This document shows, in pieces, positions 18,986 through 28,795 of a stretch of 64,000 nt of DNA (position 1 is the first letter of the stretch; every line of letters begins with the position of its first letter). The notes below the pieces were generated by a model. It was not told the origin of the DNA, did not search any database, and saw only the letters and a list, made by a program, of their open reading frames with translations. The stretch is from Janthinobacterium rivuli (GTDB lineage: Bacteria > Pseudomonadota > Gammaproteobacteria > Burkholderiales > Burkholderiaceae_D): positions 5,394,001-5,458,000 of the forward strand of contig NZ_CP121464.1 in assembly GCF_029690045.1 (NCBI RefSeq), written 5' to 3'. A program made the position numbers and the translations under genes.

Positions 18986-19831
18986 ATGCCAGCACAACTG
19001 ATCGACGGAATCGCCCTCTCCCAACAACTGCGCAGCGAGATCGCCACGCGCGCCGCCGCCCTCACGGCCAAGGGCACCCAGCCCGGCCTGGCCGTGATAC
19101 TCGTCGGCGAAGACCCGGCCAGCCAGGTATATGTCCGCAACAAGGTCAAGGCGTGCGGCGACGTGGGTTTCCACTCGGTGCTGGAAAAATATGAAGCGGA
19201 CCTGTCCGAAGCGGACTTGCTGGCACGCATCGCCAGCCTGAACGCGGATCCCGCCATCCACGGCATCCTCGTGCAAATGCCCTTGCCCAAGCACATCAAC
19301 CCGCACAAGGTCATCGAAGCGATCGCCACGACGAAAGACGTAGATGGCTATTCCGTCCTGAGCGCCGGCGAACTGATGACGGGCTTGCCCGGCTTCCGCC
19401 CGTGCACGCCGTATGGCTGCATGAAACTGATCGAAAGCACGGGCGTGGACTTGCGCGGCAAGCACGCCGTCGTCATCGGCCGCAGCAACACGGTCGGCAA
19501 GCCGATGGCCCTGCTGCTCTTGCAAGCGAACGCTACCGTCACCATCTGCCATAGCGCGACCCCGGACCTGGGCCTGTACACGCGCCAGGCAGACGTGGTC
19601 GTGGCCGCCGTCGGCCGCCGCAACACCCTGACGGCCGACATGGTCAAGCCGGGCGCCATCGTCATCGACGTGGGCATGAACCGCGACGATGAAGGCAAGC
19701 TGTGCGGCGACGTGGATTTTGCTGGCGTGAAAGAAGTCGCGTCCCACATCACCCCCGTACCGGGTGGCGTGGGTCCGATGACGATTACGATGCTTCTCAT
19801 GAACACGGTAGAGGCCGCCGAGCGCATTTAA
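18986..19831 (+). CDS. folD: Methylenetetrahydrofolate dehydrogenase/cyclohydrolase
   Basis: A 281-residue bifunctional enzyme that oxidises 5,10-methylene-THF with NADP+ and hydrolyses the product to 10-formyl-THF in the cytosol. Seen: [13 protein letters not shown] with the catalytic Lys (about residue 55), [18 protein letters not shown], the cofactor motif GRSNTVGKP and the C-terminal signature [11 protein letters not shown]. Length is normal. There is no obvious Shine-Dalgarno before the ATG. It is 46 bp upstream of prlC and may be co-transcribed with it. Confidence 0.97.
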   Translation: MPAQLIDGIALSQQLRSEIATRAAALTAKGTQPGLAVILVGEDPASQVYVRNKVKACGDVGFHSVLEKYEADLSEADLLARIASLNADPAIHGILVQMPLPKHINPHKVIEAIATTKDVDGYSVLSAGELMTGLPGFRPCTPYGCMKLIESTGVDLRGKHAVVIGRSNTVGKPMALLLLQANATVTICHSATPDLGLYTRQADVVVAAVGRRNTLTADMVKPGAIVIDVGMNRDDEGKLCGDVDFAGVKEVASHITPVPGGVGPMTITMLLMNTVEAAERI

Positions 19832-19877
19832 GAATCACCGGGGCGGCATGACCGCCCTGTTATATATGGAACTGACG

Positions 19878-21947
19878 ATGAACACCAATCCCCTGCTTGA
19901 TTTTTCCGGCCTGCCACGTTTCGACGCGATCACGCACGAGCATGTCACGCCTGCCATCGATACCCTCCTGGCCCAGGCGCGCGCCACGGTGGCGCAGCTG
20001 GAAGCGCCCATGGAAGAAGTGAGCTGGGAAAACTTCGTCGCGCCCCAGGACCAGATCGCCGAAACCCTGGGCCGCGCCTGGAGCATCGTCAACCACTTGA
20101 ATAGCGTGGTCGATACGCCCGAGCTGCGCGCCGCCTACAATGCGAACCAGCCCAAGGTGACGGAATTCTGGACCGAACTGGGCCAGAACGAAATCCTCTT
20201 CGGCAAATACAAGCAATTGCAGGCACGCGCCGATTTCGCCAGCCTGTCGCCGGCGCGCCGCCGCATCGTCGACAACGCCGTGCGCGACTTCCGCCTCGGT
20301 GGCGCCGAGTTGCCCGAGGACAAGAAAGAGCGCTTTGGCGCCATCCAGGAAGAACACGCGGCCGTCTCGACGCGTTTTTCCGAAAACGTGCTCGACGCCA
20401 CCAATGACTACAAATTGCTGGTCGATAGCGAAGCTGACCTGGCCTGCCTGCCTGACGACGTGAAGGCCGCCGCGCGCGCCGCCGCCGAAAAGGCAGGCAA
20501 GCAAGGGTACGAATTCTCGCTGCACTTCCCATCCTACTACCCGATCCTGCAATTTGCCGACAATCGCGCGCTGCGCGAAACCATCTACCGCGCCAACGCC
20601 ACCAAGGCGTCGGACCAGGGCGACGTCTTCAGCAAGAAAGAGGAGTGGGACAACACGCACAACATCGTCACCTTGTTGCGGCTGCGCAACGAAGAGGCGC
20701 AACTGCTGGGCTACGCCAATTTCGCCGAAGTGTCACTCGTCTCCAAAATGGCCACCTCGCCCGCGCAAGTCATCACTTTCCTGGAAGACCTGGCCCAACG
20801 CGCGCGTCCGTTCGCCGAGAAGGACCTGGCAGAACTGAAACAGTTCGCCAAGGAAGAACTCGGCATCGCCGAGCTGCAGGCGTGGGACGTGCCCTATGCC
20901 TCCGAAAAGCTGCAGGAACGCCGCTATGCGTTCTCGGCCCAGGAAGTCAAACAGTATTTCCCTGAACACAAGGTGATCGACGGCCTGTTCCGCCAGATCC
21001 AGAACCTGTTCAACGTCGAGATCAAGCCCGATACGGCGCCCGTGTGGCACAAGGACGTGCGCTTCTACCGCATCGAACGCGACGGCAAGCTGGTGGGCCA
21101 GTTCTACCTGGACCTGTATGCGCGCGCGGGCAAGAGCGGCGGCGCCTGGATGGACGACGCGCGCGGCCGCCGTGCCGACGCACAGCACGTGCAAACGCCG
21201 ATCGCCTACCTGACCTGCAATTTCACGGAACCGGCCGTGGTCGACGGCAAGGCTCAGCCTGCCCTGTTCACCCATGATGAAGTCATCACCCTGTTCCACG
21301 AATTCGGCCACGGCCTGCACCATATGCTCACCGTCGTCGACGAGCTGGGCGTGTCGGGCATTTCCGGCGTCGAATGGGATGCCGTGGAACTGCCATCGCA
21401 ATTCATGGAAAACTTCTGCTGGGAATGGGAAGTGCTCGAACACATGACGGCGCACGCCGTCACGGGCGAGCCGCTGCCGCGCGCGCTGTACGACAAGATG
21501 CTGGCCGCCAAGAATTTCCAGTCCGGCCTGCAAACCCTGCGCCAGGTGGAGTTCTCCCTGCTCGACATGCATTTGCACTATGACTACGACGCCAGCACGG
21601 GCCAAAGCGTGCAGCAGCTGATCGACGGCGTGCGCGCCCAGTTTTCGCTGCTCATCCCGCCCCCGTTCAACCGCTTCCAGAATGCCTTCGGGCACATCTT
21701 CGCCGGCGGCTACGCGGCTGGCTACTACAGCTACAAGTGGGCCGAGGTGCTGTCCGCCGACGCGTATGCAGCTTTCGAGGAAGCCAAGGCGCTGGGGCCG
21801 GCCGCCACCACGGCAGCAGGCAAGCGTTACCTGCAAGAAATCCTGTCCGTCGGCGGCTCGCGCCCGGCGCTGGAATCGTTCACGGCCTTCCGTGGACGCG
21901 AACCGTCGATCGACGCCCTGCTGCGCCACAGCGGCATGGCCGCTTGA
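19878..21947 (+). CDS. prlC: Oligopeptidase A (M3 family)
   Basis: A 689-residue cytosolic zinc endopeptidase that degrades short peptides and signal peptides. The zinc site is FHEFGHGLHHM (HExxH), with a third ligand in the SGVEWDAVELPSQFMENFCWE block downstream. Length matches PrlC/OpdA. The frame is open from 19848, but the ATG at 19878 fits the family N-terminus (MNTNPLLDFSGLPRF) and has GGA upstream. It is followed after 5 bp by holC. Confidence 0.96.
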   Translation: MNTNPLLDFSGLPRFDAITHEHVTPAIDTLLAQARATVAQLEAPMEEVSWENFVAPQDQIAETLGRAWSIVNHLNSVVDTPELRAAYNANQPKVTEFWTELGQNEILFGKYKQLQARADFASLSPARRRIVDNAVRDFRLGGAELPEDKKERFGAIQEEHAAVSTRFSENVLDATNDYKLLVDSEADLACLPDDVKAAARAAAEKAGKQGYEFSLHFPSYYPILQFADNRALRETIYRANATKASDQGDVFSKKEEWDNTHNIVTLLRLRNEEAQLLGYANFAEVSLVSKMATSPAQVITFLEDLAQRARPFAEKDLAELKQFAKEELGIAELQAWDVPYASEKLQERRYAFSAQEVKQYFPEHKVIDGLFRQIQNLFNVEIKPDTAPVWHKDVRFYRIERDGKLVGQFYLDLYARAGKSGGAWMDDARGRRADAQHVQTPIAYLTCNFTEPAVVDGKAQPALFTHDEVITLFHEFGHGLHHMLTVVDELGVSGISGVEWDAVELPSQFMENFCWEWEVLEHMTAHAVTGEPLPRALYDKMLAAKNFQSGLQTLRQVEFSLLDMHLHYDYDASTGQSVQQLIDGVRAQFSLLIPPPFNRFQNAFGHIFAGGYAAGYYSYKWAEVLSADAYAAFEEAKALGPAATTAAGKRYLQEILSVGGSRPALESFTAFRGREPSIDALLRHSGMAA

Positions 21948-21952
21948 TCGCC

Positions 21953-22378
21953 ATGAGCCGCGTCGATTTTCACAGCAACGTGCCGGACAAGCTGGCCTAC
22001 GCCTGCCGTCTGGCGCGCAAGGCCTATATGGCTGGCAACAAGGTCGTCGTGCTGGTGGATGGCAGCGCCCAGCTCGAGGCCTTGAACAGCGCCATGTGGA
22101 CCATTTCCGCCACGGATTTCCTGCCCCACGTGCTGGCCGGCGACCCGCTGGCGGCGCAAACGCCGATCATCCTGACCGATGACGAAGCGGCCGAGCTGCC
22201 GCACCACGACATCCTCGTCAACCTGTCGCAGTTGCCGCCGGCCAATTACGCGCAGTTCCAGCGCGTCTTCGAGATCGTTTCCATGGAGGAGCAAGATGCG
22301 CAGGCGGGCCGCCAGCGCTTCCTGCACTACCGCCAGCAAAACGTACAGCCGACCCACTTCGTGGCAGGGAAGACATGA
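21953..22378 (+). CDS. holC: DNA polymerase III subunit chi
   Basis: A 141-residue chi subunit that, with psi, links the clamp loader to single-stranded DNA-binding protein. Seen: VDFHSNVPDKLAYACRLARKAY at the N-terminus, LVDGSAQLEALNSAMWT, and the FLPH block, all typical of HolC. The start at 21953 follows the prlC stop by 5 bp. The last codons overlap the next start as ATGA, indicating translational coupling. Confidence 0.93.
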   Translation: MSRVDFHSNVPDKLAYACRLARKAYMAGNKVVVLVDGSAQLEALNSAMWTISATDFLPHVLAGDPLAAQTPIILTDDEAAELPHHDILVNLSQLPPANYAQFQRVFEIVSMEEQDAQAGRQRFLHYRQQNVQPTHFVAGKT

Positions 22379-22740
22379 GCCAGCAGCCATTCGACCAGGG
22401 CATCCCCCTGCTGACGGAGGTGCTGCTGGGGCCGGAGGTATCTCCTTCCATGCCAGCAGAGCCAGTTATCGAGACAGCGCCGGCGTTGGCGCCAATGGTG
22501 GCGCAGCCCGACTGGGACGCCATCGAACAGCGGCTGACGCAGCGCATCCTGCATCAGGTGCAAGGCAAGATCGACCATCTGCTGGAAGAGCGCATTGCCC
22601 ACGTGCTGCAGATGGCCCTGCAAAACGCTCTGATCGGCATGCGGGGAGCCTTGCGCGAAGACTTGCAGCAGTCGCTGGAACAGATCGTGGCGCATGCGGT
22701 CAGTCACGAATTAGGACACCTGCATCCTCCCGCACAGTAA
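22375..22740 (+). CDS. Conserved small helical protein of unknown function next to holC
   Basis: A 121-residue protein whose start overlaps the holC stop (ATGA). The first 45 residues are Pro/Ala-rich and probably disordered; residues 46-115 are a long amphipathic helix (IEQRLTQRILHQVQGKIDHLLEERIAHVLQMAL..), likely a coiled coil or oligomerisation segment. I do not recognise a named domain. Its coupling to holC suggests a role linked to replication or to the SSB/chi complex, but this is only context. Confidence 0.75.
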   Translation: MSQQPFDQGIPLLTEVLLGPEVSPSMPAEPVIETAPALAPMVAQPDWDAIEQRLTQRILHQVQGKIDHLLEERIAHVLQMALQNALIGMRGALREDLQQSLEQIVAHAVSHELGHLHPPAQ

Positions 22741-22785
22741 CTGCACGTCTGTCGGTGGCACCATTTCACCCACCGGCAAAAATCT

Positions 22786-22837
22786 GGGGTCAGACCCGAC
22801 GGGTCTGACCCCGGCATTTACGCCTTTGGGGTAAATG
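22786..22837. repeat. Palindromic GGGGTCAGACCCG repeat with adjacent inverted repeat
   Basis: Perfect 13-bp arms GGGGTCAGACCCG (22786-22798) and CGGGTCTGACCCC (22800-22812) around a single base, followed by CATTTAC (22815-22821) and GTAAATG (22831-22837). No T run follows, so it is not a classical terminator. The GGGGTCAGACCC motif looks like a dispersed intergenic repeat. The rest of the gap up to 23074 holds no gene or clear promoter. Confidence 0.7.
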
Positions 22838-23074
22838 ACCATAAATGTATTTTCGCCCTACACCCTTCCCCCTCCCAACGCCATTCTTTGGTGCGCTCGC
22901 GCCTGCGAAATCGGTGCATCGCGCCTCACTTTGGTGATTGTTGCGACAAAATGTAAAAAGCCCGAAATGCGGCTTTGCGCCGCCTGTTTTTTGTTGTACC
23001 TTTCTCCACACGTACCGCCCCTCGAAGCGGTTTTCACGAGACGCCGCCGTATCTTTATCCATTGGAGAATGTTT

Positions 23075-24217
23075 ATGCTGCTCAAGACCAAAGTCCTTCC
23101 TCTCGCCCTCGCCCTCGCCTTTGCCGGCCATGCGGGCGCACAGGAAATCATCAAGATAGGCCACGTCGCCCCGGTCTCTGGCGCCAGCTCCCACCTGGGC
23201 AAGGATAACGAGAACGCGGCCAAGATGGCCATCGAGGATTTGAACGCCAAAGGCTTCAAGATCGACGGCAAAGCCGTGAAATTCGTGCTGGTGCCCGAAG
23301 ATGACGCAGCAGATCCCAAACAGGGCACGGCCGTGGCGCAAAAGCTGGTCGACGCCAAGGTCAACGGCGTCGTCGGCCACCTGAACTCGGGCACGACGAT
23401 TCCCGCCTCGCGCATTTACTTCAATGCCGGCATTCCGCAGATTTCACCGGCCGCCACCAACCCGACGTACACCCAGCAGAAATTCAACACGGCCTTCCGC
23501 GTCGTCGCCAATGACAACAAGCTGGGGGGAACTTTGGGCGCATATGCCGTGGGCAAGCTGCAAGCGAAGAAAATCGCCGTCATCGATGACCGCACGGCCT
23601 ACGGCCAGGGCGTGGCGGAACAGTTCGTCAAGGGCGCCAAGAAGGCCGCGCCTGGCGTGCAAATCGTCGGCAAGGAATTTACCAATGCCAACGCGACGGA
23701 CTTCAATGCCATTTTGACCAGCATCAAGTCGAAAAATCCTGACCTGATCTTCTTTGGCGGCATGGATTCCGTGGGCGGCCCGATGCTGCGCCAGATGAAG
23801 GCGCTGGGCATCAAGGCCAAGTTCATGGGCGGCGACGGCCTGTGCACGGAACCGCTGGGCAAGCTGGCGGGCGACGCCGTGGGTGAAGACATGGTCACCT
23901 GCGCGGAAGCGGGCGGCGTGACGGGCGCGCAGCAAAAAGGCATGGACGATTTCCGCGCCCGCTACAAGCAGAAATACAATATGGAAGTGCAGCTGTACGC
24001 GCCATACGTCTACGATGCCGTGATGACCATGGCCACCGCCATGGCCGACGCCAAATCGTCGAAACCGTCCGTCTACCTGCCATTCCTGGCCAAGGTGCAC
24101 TACCAGGGCGTGACGGGCCCGATCTCGTTCGATGCCAACGGCGACATCAAGGATGGCGCGCTGACCTTGTTCACCTACCGGGAAGGCAAGAAGACCAAAA
24201 TGGAAGTCGTCAAATAA
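23075..24217 (+). CDS. Branched-chain amino acid ABC transporter substrate-binding protein
   Basis: A 380-residue periplasmic type I binding protein (LivJ/LivK family). The start at 23075 follows GGAG by 7 bp and opens a signal peptide (MLLKTKVLPLALALAFAGHAGAQ). The body begins IIKIGHVAPVSGASSHLGKDNENAAKMAIEDLN, typical of Leu/Ile/Val binders. The longer frame from 22835 was rejected. No permease or ATPase genes are adjacent, so it must work with components elsewhere. It overlaps the next gene tail to tail by 8 bp. Confidence 0.93.
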   Translation: MLLKTKVLPLALALAFAGHAGAQEIIKIGHVAPVSGASSHLGKDNENAAKMAIEDLNAKGFKIDGKAVKFVLVPEDDAADPKQGTAVAQKLVDAKVNGVVGHLNSGTTIPASRIYFNAGIPQISPAATNPTYTQQKFNTAFRVVANDNKLGGTLGAYAVGKLQAKKIAVIDDRTAYGQGVAEQFVKGAKKAAPGVQIVGKEFTNANATDFNAILTSIKSKNPDLIFFGGMDSVGGPMLRQMKALGIKAKFMGGDGLCTEPLGKLAGDAVGEDMVTCAEAGGVTGAQQKGMDDFRARYKQKYNMEVQLYAPYVYDAVMTMATAMADAKSSKPSVYLPFLAKVHYQGVTGPISFDANGDIKDGALTLFTYREGKKTKMEVVK

Positions 24218-25112
24218 GCGGCTGTTCAGCCACGTAAGCGAGTAAGCCTTCGGCCAGCGCGTCGAAGGTGGCGCGGCAGCGCAGGCTGCCGCGCAAGTCT
24301 TCATGCATGGTGATCCAGGTTTCCATCGGTAGCGAAAACGCTTGCGGCAACACGCGCCGCAGGGACGGATCGCGCGCCGCCAGCCCCGCCTGGCACACGC
24401 CGATGCCGGCGCCCGCGCGTATCAGGGCCAGTTGCGCCAGGTCGCTGTCGCTGCGCCAGGCAAAATTTTCCCGCATAAATCCCTTGAAAGCCGCGCCCGC
24501 GTTGCGCACGAAGGGGCTCGCCTCGTCGTAGCCGATGACGGCATGGCGCGCCAGGTCGGCCAATGCCAGCGGCGTGCCGTGTTGCGCCAGGTAGTCCACA
24601 TGGGCATGCAGGCCCAGTTCGATCTCGCCCACCTTGCGCGCCACCAGCTGTTCCTGACGCGGCCGCAGCATGCGCACGGCGATGTCCGCTTCCCGGCGCA
24701 GCAAATCCTGCACCTTGTTGCTCAATACTAATTCAATGACTAGGTCCGGATGACGTGCGCGCAAGCGGGCCAGTATAGTCGGCAGCACCTCCACACCCAC
24801 CACTTCGCTGGCCGCGATGCGCACGACACCGGCCACGCCCTGCCCCTGGCTGCTGGCGGCGCGCTCCATCAGTGCGGCCGTGTGTTCCATGGTTTCCGCA
24901 TGGGGCCGCAACGCCAGCGCCACTTCCGTCGGTAGCAAACCCAACTGGGAGCGCGTAAATAGGGTCGCGCCCAGCGCCTGCTCGAGCGCGGCGATATGCC
25001 GGCCGACGGTGGGTTGCGTGATGGCCAGCGCGCGGGCGGCACCGGACAGGGAACCGTGCTTGAGCACGGCCAGCAGCGAGCGGTAATATTCCCAGGCAAT
25101 CGAGGTAGTCAT
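24210..25112 (-). CDS. LysR-family transcriptional regulator
   Basis: A 300-residue regulator with an N-terminal helix-turn-helix (ARALAITQPTVGRHIAALEQALG, about 20-42) and a LysR substrate domain. The start at 25112 (MTTSIAWEYYRSLL) is chosen over 25154 because the extra residues do not fit the family. It is divergent from the NAD-dependent epimerase-like gene, 88 bp away, and is likely its regulator. The inducer is unknown. Confidence 0.9.
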   Translation of the reverse strand: MTTSIAWEYYRSLLAVLKHGSLSGAARALAITQPTVGRHIAALEQALGATLFTRSQLGLLPTEVALALRPHAETMEHTAALMERAASSQGQGVAGVVRIAASEVVGVEVLPTILARLRARHPDLVIELVLSNKVQDLLRREADIAVRMLRPRQEQLVARKVGEIELGLHAHVDYLAQHGTPLALADLARHAVIGYDEASPFVRNAGAAFKGFMRENFAWRSDSDLAQLALIRAGAGIGVCQAGLAARDPSLRRVLPQAFSLPMETWITMHEDLRGSLRCRATFDALAEGLLAYVAEQPLI

Positions 25113-25203
25113 ACATAAATGTATAGCCTGTGGTCGATGCTCGTCAATTCCCAATTAACCCTGCGCGGCAGATACTGGCACCATCAACCAGACGGAGGTC
25201 ATG

Positions 25204-26202
25204 ATGGACAAAACAGCATTGGTACTGGGCGCCACGGGCGGCATCGGCGGCGAGATGGTGCGCCAGCTATTGGCGGCGGGCTGGCGGGTGCGCGCCCTGA
25301 CGCGGGGAGAGCTGCCATCACCACGCGGCGACGGCATTGAATGGCTGCGCGGCGATGCCCTGTCGCGCACGGACGTGCTGGCCGCCGCGAAAGGCTGCGC
25401 CGTCATCGTGCACGCCGTCAACCCGCCCGGCTACCGCCACTGGGGCCAGCTGGTGCTGCCCATGCTCGACAATACGATTGCCGCGGCGATGGCCGAAAAC
25501 GCCACCATCGTGCTGCCCGGCACCGTGTACAACTTCGGTCCCGATGCCTTCCCGGTGCTGGCGGAAGACGCGCCGCAACGCCCGCTCACGCGCAAGGGCG
25601 CCATCCGCGTGGAACTGGAAGCGCGGCTGGAACGGGCCAGCACGCAGGGCGCCAGGGTCATCATCGTGCGCGCGGGCGACTTCTTTGGCCCCCGTGCCGG
25701 CAACAACTGGTTTTCACAGGGCCTGGTGAAACCGGGCCAGCCCGTGCGCAGTGTGCTGTATCCGGGCGCGCCCGGCGTGGGTCACCAGTGGTCCTACCTG
25801 CCCGACGTGGCGCGCACGATGGTCCAATTGCTGGCCGTGCGGGCCACCTTGCCCGCCTTTGCCCGCTTTCACATGGCCGGCCACTGGGACCACGACGGCC
25901 GGCAAATGACGGGGGCGATTGCCCGCGTGGTGGAACAGGCGACGGGAGCTGCGCCCGCCATCCGGCGTTTTCCATGGTGGCTGGTGGCGCTGGCGTCGCC
26001 ATTCGTGGCGACCCTGCGCGAAATGCGCGAGATGCGCTATCTGTGGCAAACGCCTCTATCCATGGAGAATGCGCGGCTGCTGGCCGTGCTGGGCCAAGAG
26101 CCGCATACGCCGCTCGACGAGGCGGTGCGGGCGACATTGCAGGGCATGGGGAATCTGAAGGAAGCAGGCAAAAAAAACGCGCCGGGATTGCCGGCGCGCT
26201 AA
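25204..26202 (+). CDS. NAD-dependent epimerase/dehydratase family protein
   Basis: A 332-residue extended SDR. The Rossmann motif GATGGIGGEMVRQLLAAGW is at residues 8-26. The usual YxxxK is not obvious: the region after VLPGTVYNFG continues RPLTRKGAIRVELE, so the catalytic pair may be altered. Two adjacent ATGs exist; the one at 25204 is 5 bp after GGAGG and is preferred to 25201. It is likely controlled by the divergent LysR gene. The last bases lie within the terminator of the convergent cytochrome gene. Confidence 0.85.
   Translation: MDKTALVLGATGGIGGEMVRQLLAAGWRVRALTRGELPSPRGDGIEWLRGDALSRTDVLAAAKGCAVIVHAVNPPGYRHWGQLVLPMLDNTIAAAMAENATIVLPGTVYNFGPDAFPVLAEDAPQRPLTRKGAIRVELEARLERASTQGARVIIVRAGDFFGPRAGNNWFSQGLVKPGQPVRSVLYPGAPGVGHQWSYLPDVARTMVQLLAVRATLPAFARFHMAGHWDHDGRQMTGAIARVVEQATGAAPAIRRFPWWLVALASPFVATLREMREMRYLWQTPLSMENARLLAVLGQEPHTPLDEAVRATLQGMGNLKEAGKKNAPGLPAR
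26170..26198 (-). terminator. Rho-independent terminator of the cytochrome c gene, inside the convergent ORF end
   Basis: Minus strand: perfect 8-bp stem CGCGCCGG / CCGGCGCG (26178-26198) with a 5-nt loop, followed by eight T. It is 25 bp past the cytochrome stop and overlaps the last ten codons of the convergent epimerase-like gene, where the A run encodes Lys codons. Confidence 0.85.
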
Positions 26203-26223
26203 TTGCAGGTACTGCGGCACAGA

Positions 26224-26535
26224 TTATTTCTGTGCCAGTACCCATTTGACCAGGGTGTGGGCTTCCGCATCGCTCACTTGCGGGTTCGCTGGCATCGGGA
26301 TCGCGCCCCAGGTGCCGGAACCGCCCTTCATGACTTTCGCCACGAGCTTGTTTTCAGCGTCTTTCTGGCCAGCGTACTTGGCAGCCACGTCCTTGAACGC
26401 AGGGCCCACCAGTTTCGTGCTCACCGCGTGGCAAGCCATGCAGTTCTTTGCTTTCGCCAGATCCGGATTGGCCAACGCTGCTTGCGATGCCAGAGCCGAT
26501 ACGGTCAATACACTCACCAACATAAAACGTTTCAT
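26224..26535 (-). CDS. Periplasmic cytochrome c (class I, c551/c552 type)
   Basis: A 103-residue exported haem protein. A signal peptide (about 1-22, ending ALA) precedes one haem-binding motif CMACH, with the second axial ligand Met in the late AIPMPANP block. Size and sequence match small c551/c552 electron carriers that hand electrons to terminal oxidases or peroxidases. It is a single gene with its own terminator. Confidence 0.94.
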   Translation of the reverse strand: MKRFMLVSVLTVSALASQAALANPDLAKAKNCMACHAVSTKLVGPAFKDVAAKYAGQKDAENKLVAKVMKGGSGTWGAIPMPANPQVSDAEAHTLVKWVLAQK

Positions 26536-26702
26536 TGTCTTTTCTCCAAAGTTACTTCCTGCGGCATTTTACTGTGTTTCCGCAGATGCACCACGAGCCC
26601 AGATCAAGCGTTTCAATGTAGTAACGCAATGTAGACGGGAGGCATGCATATTCTGCCCCATCTGCGCATCCATGACCATGTTGTTTGTAAGGCGATGTAA
26701 CG

Positions 26703-26738
26703 ACAGCCGGCCCCGCATAGTCAAACGGGGCCGGCTGT
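26703..26738. terminator. Strong hairpin downstream of ilvD
   Basis: Perfect 13-bp stem ACAGCCGGCCCCG / CGGGGCCGGCTGT around a 10-nt loop, 18 bp past the ilvD stop. There is no T run on the minus strand, so it may stabilise the mRNA end or act with Rho; intrinsic termination is uncertain. Confidence 0.6.
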
Positions 26739-26755
26739 CTTACTTGCGCAACAGA

Positions 26756-28621
26756 TCAGCGCTTCTTCAGTTGGGACAGATCGCGCACGGCGCCGCGGTC
26801 GGCCGACGTCGTCAGCGCCGCATACGCCTGCAGCGCCTGCGAGACATAGCGCTCGCGGTTGACGGGCAGCCAGGCAGCATCGCCCTTCGCTTCCATGGCG
26901 GCGCGGCGCGCGGCCAGCTCCGCATCCGTCACGCGCAGGTTGATCGTGCGCTCGGGGATGTCGATGTCGATGAAGTCGCCCTCTTCCACCAGGCCGATGG
27001 CGCCGCCTTCGGCCGCTTCCGGCGAGGCGTGGCCGATCACCAGACCCGAGGAACCGCCCGAGAAGCGCCCGTCCGTGAACAGCGCGCACGCCTTGCCCAG
27101 GCCTTTGGACTTGATGTACGACGTCGGGTACAGCATTTCCTGCATGCCGGGGCCGCCTTTCGGGCCTTCGTAGCGGATGATGACGACGTCGCCTTCATGC
27201 ACGGTGTCCTCCAGGATGGCAGCGACGGCCGCGTCCTGGCTTTCGAACACGCGCGCCTTGCCCGAGAATTTCAGGATGCTTTCGTCGACGCCCGCCGTCT
27301 TGACGATGCAGCCCTTTTCGGCCAGGTTGCCGTACAAGACGGCCAGGCCGCCATCTTGCGAGTAGGCGTGGGCCTTGTCGCGGATGCAGCCCGTGCTGCG
27401 GTCCGTGTCGACTGCCGCGAAGCGCTCCGACTGCGAGAACGCCGTCTGCGTCGGCACGCCGCCAGGTGCGGCGCGGAACAGTTCATGCACGGCAGGATCG
27501 TCCGTGCACTTGATGTCGTTTTGCGCGATGGCGTCGGCCAGGGTCGGCGCGTGGATGGTCGGCAGGGTCGTGTTGAGCAGGCCGGCGCGCGCCAGTTCGC
27601 CCAGGATGCCCACGATGCCGCCGGCGCGGTGCACGTCTTCGATATGGTATTTGTCCGTCATCGGCGCGACCTTGCACAGGCACGGCACCTTGCGCGAGAT
27701 GCGGTCGATGTCGGCCATCGTGAATTCCACTTCCGCCTCGTGCGCGGCGGCCAGCAAGTGCAGCACGGTGTTGGTCGAGCCGCCCATGGAAACGTCGAGC
27801 GCCATGGCGTTTTCAAACGCGGCCTTGGTGGCGATCGAGCGTGGCAGCACCGAATAATCATCCTGCTCGTAGTGGCGCTTGGCCAGCTCCACGATCAGGC
27901 GGCCCGCGCGCAGGAACAGCTGCTGGCGGTCCGAGTGCGTGGCCAGGATGGTGCCGTTGCCGGGCAGGGCCAGGCCCAGCGCCTCGGTCAGACAGTTCAT
28001 CGAGTTGGCCGTAAACATGCCGGAACACGAGCCGCAGGTCGGACAGGCCGAGCGTTCGATTTCCGCCACGTCGGCGTCGGACACGGTACTGTCGCCCGCC
28101 TTGATCATGGCGTCGACCAGATCGAGCTTGATGATCTTCTGCGTGCCGTTGACCACCTTGACGACCTTGCCCGCTTCCATCGGGCCGCCAGAGATGAAGA
28201 CGACGGGGATATTGATGCGCATGGCGGCCATCAGCATGCCCGGCGTGATCTTGTCGCAGTTCGAGATGCACACCATGGCGTCGGCGCAGTGGGCGTTGAC
28301 CATGTATTCGACGGAGTCGGCGATCAAGTCGCGCGACGGCAGCGAATACAGCATGCCGCCGTGGCCCATGGCGATGCCGTCATCGACGGCGATGGTGTTG
28401 AATTCCTTGGCCACGCCGCCGGCCGCTTCGATTTCGCGCGCCACCATCTGTCCCAGGTCCTTCAGGTGCACGTGACCGGGCACGAACTGGGTGAACGAGT
28501 TGACGACGGCGATGATCGGCTTGTCGAAGTCGCCGTCCTTCATGCCGGTGGCGCGCCACAGGGCGCGGGCGCCAGCCATGTTGCGGCCGTGGGTGGTGGT
28601 GCGGGAGCGGTATTGCGGCAT
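26756..28621 (-). CDS. ilvD: Dihydroxy-acid dehydratase
   Basis: A 621-residue Fe-S enzyme of valine, isoleucine and pantothenate synthesis. The start at 28621 gives the standard [26 protein letters not shown]. Iron-sulfur cysteines are visible in [11 protein letters not shown] and [19 protein letters not shown]. The long [2Fe-2S]/[4Fe-4S] family form is indicated by the length. AAGG lies 8 bp upstream. The gene is divergent from a LysR regulator. Confidence 0.97.
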   Translation of the reverse strand: MPQYRSRTTTHGRNMAGARALWRATGMKDGDFDKPIIAVVNSFTQFVPGHVHLKDLGQMVAREIEAAGGVAKEFNTIAVDDGIAMGHGGMLYSLPSRDLIADSVEYMVNAHCADAMVCISNCDKITPGMLMAAMRINIPVVFISGGPMEAGKVVKVVNGTQKIIKLDLVDAMIKAGDSTVSDADVAEIERSACPTCGSCSGMFTANSMNCLTEALGLALPGNGTILATHSDRQQLFLRAGRLIVELAKRHYEQDDYSVLPRSIATKAAFENAMALDVSMGGSTNTVLHLLAAAHEAEVEFTMADIDRISRKVPCLCKVAPMTDKYHIEDVHRAGGIVGILGELARAGLLNTTLPTIHAPTLADAIAQNDIKCTDDPAVHELFRAAPGGVPTQTAFSQSERFAAVDTDRSTGCIRDKAHAYSQDGGLAVLYGNLAEKGCIVKTAGVDESILKFSGKARVFESQDAAVAAILEDTVHEGDVVIIRYEGPKGGPGMQEMLYPTSYIKSKGLGKACALFTDGRFSGGSSGLVIGHASPEAAEGGAIGLVEEGDFIDIDIPERTINLRVTDAELAARRAAMEAKGDAAWLPVNRERYVSQALQAYAALTTSADRGAVRDLSQLKKR

Positions 28622-28795
28622 GATGGGGACCTTCCGAGAAATGAATAATGCCTGACTGCCCGGATTTTCAACAAAACCCTGCATGCAGTGGGGGTACGCC
28701 AGATTGCCTTGCGCGCGCGCCACTGTCAAATATATGATGCACGTGTCTGTGAGTCGTTTTACATATCACAGCAATCAATCCGCATGGAAACGCAT

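Noticed and set aside
19840..19857. Terminator between folD and prlC
   Set aside because: The GGGCGG hairpin is short and has no T run; read-through is more likely.
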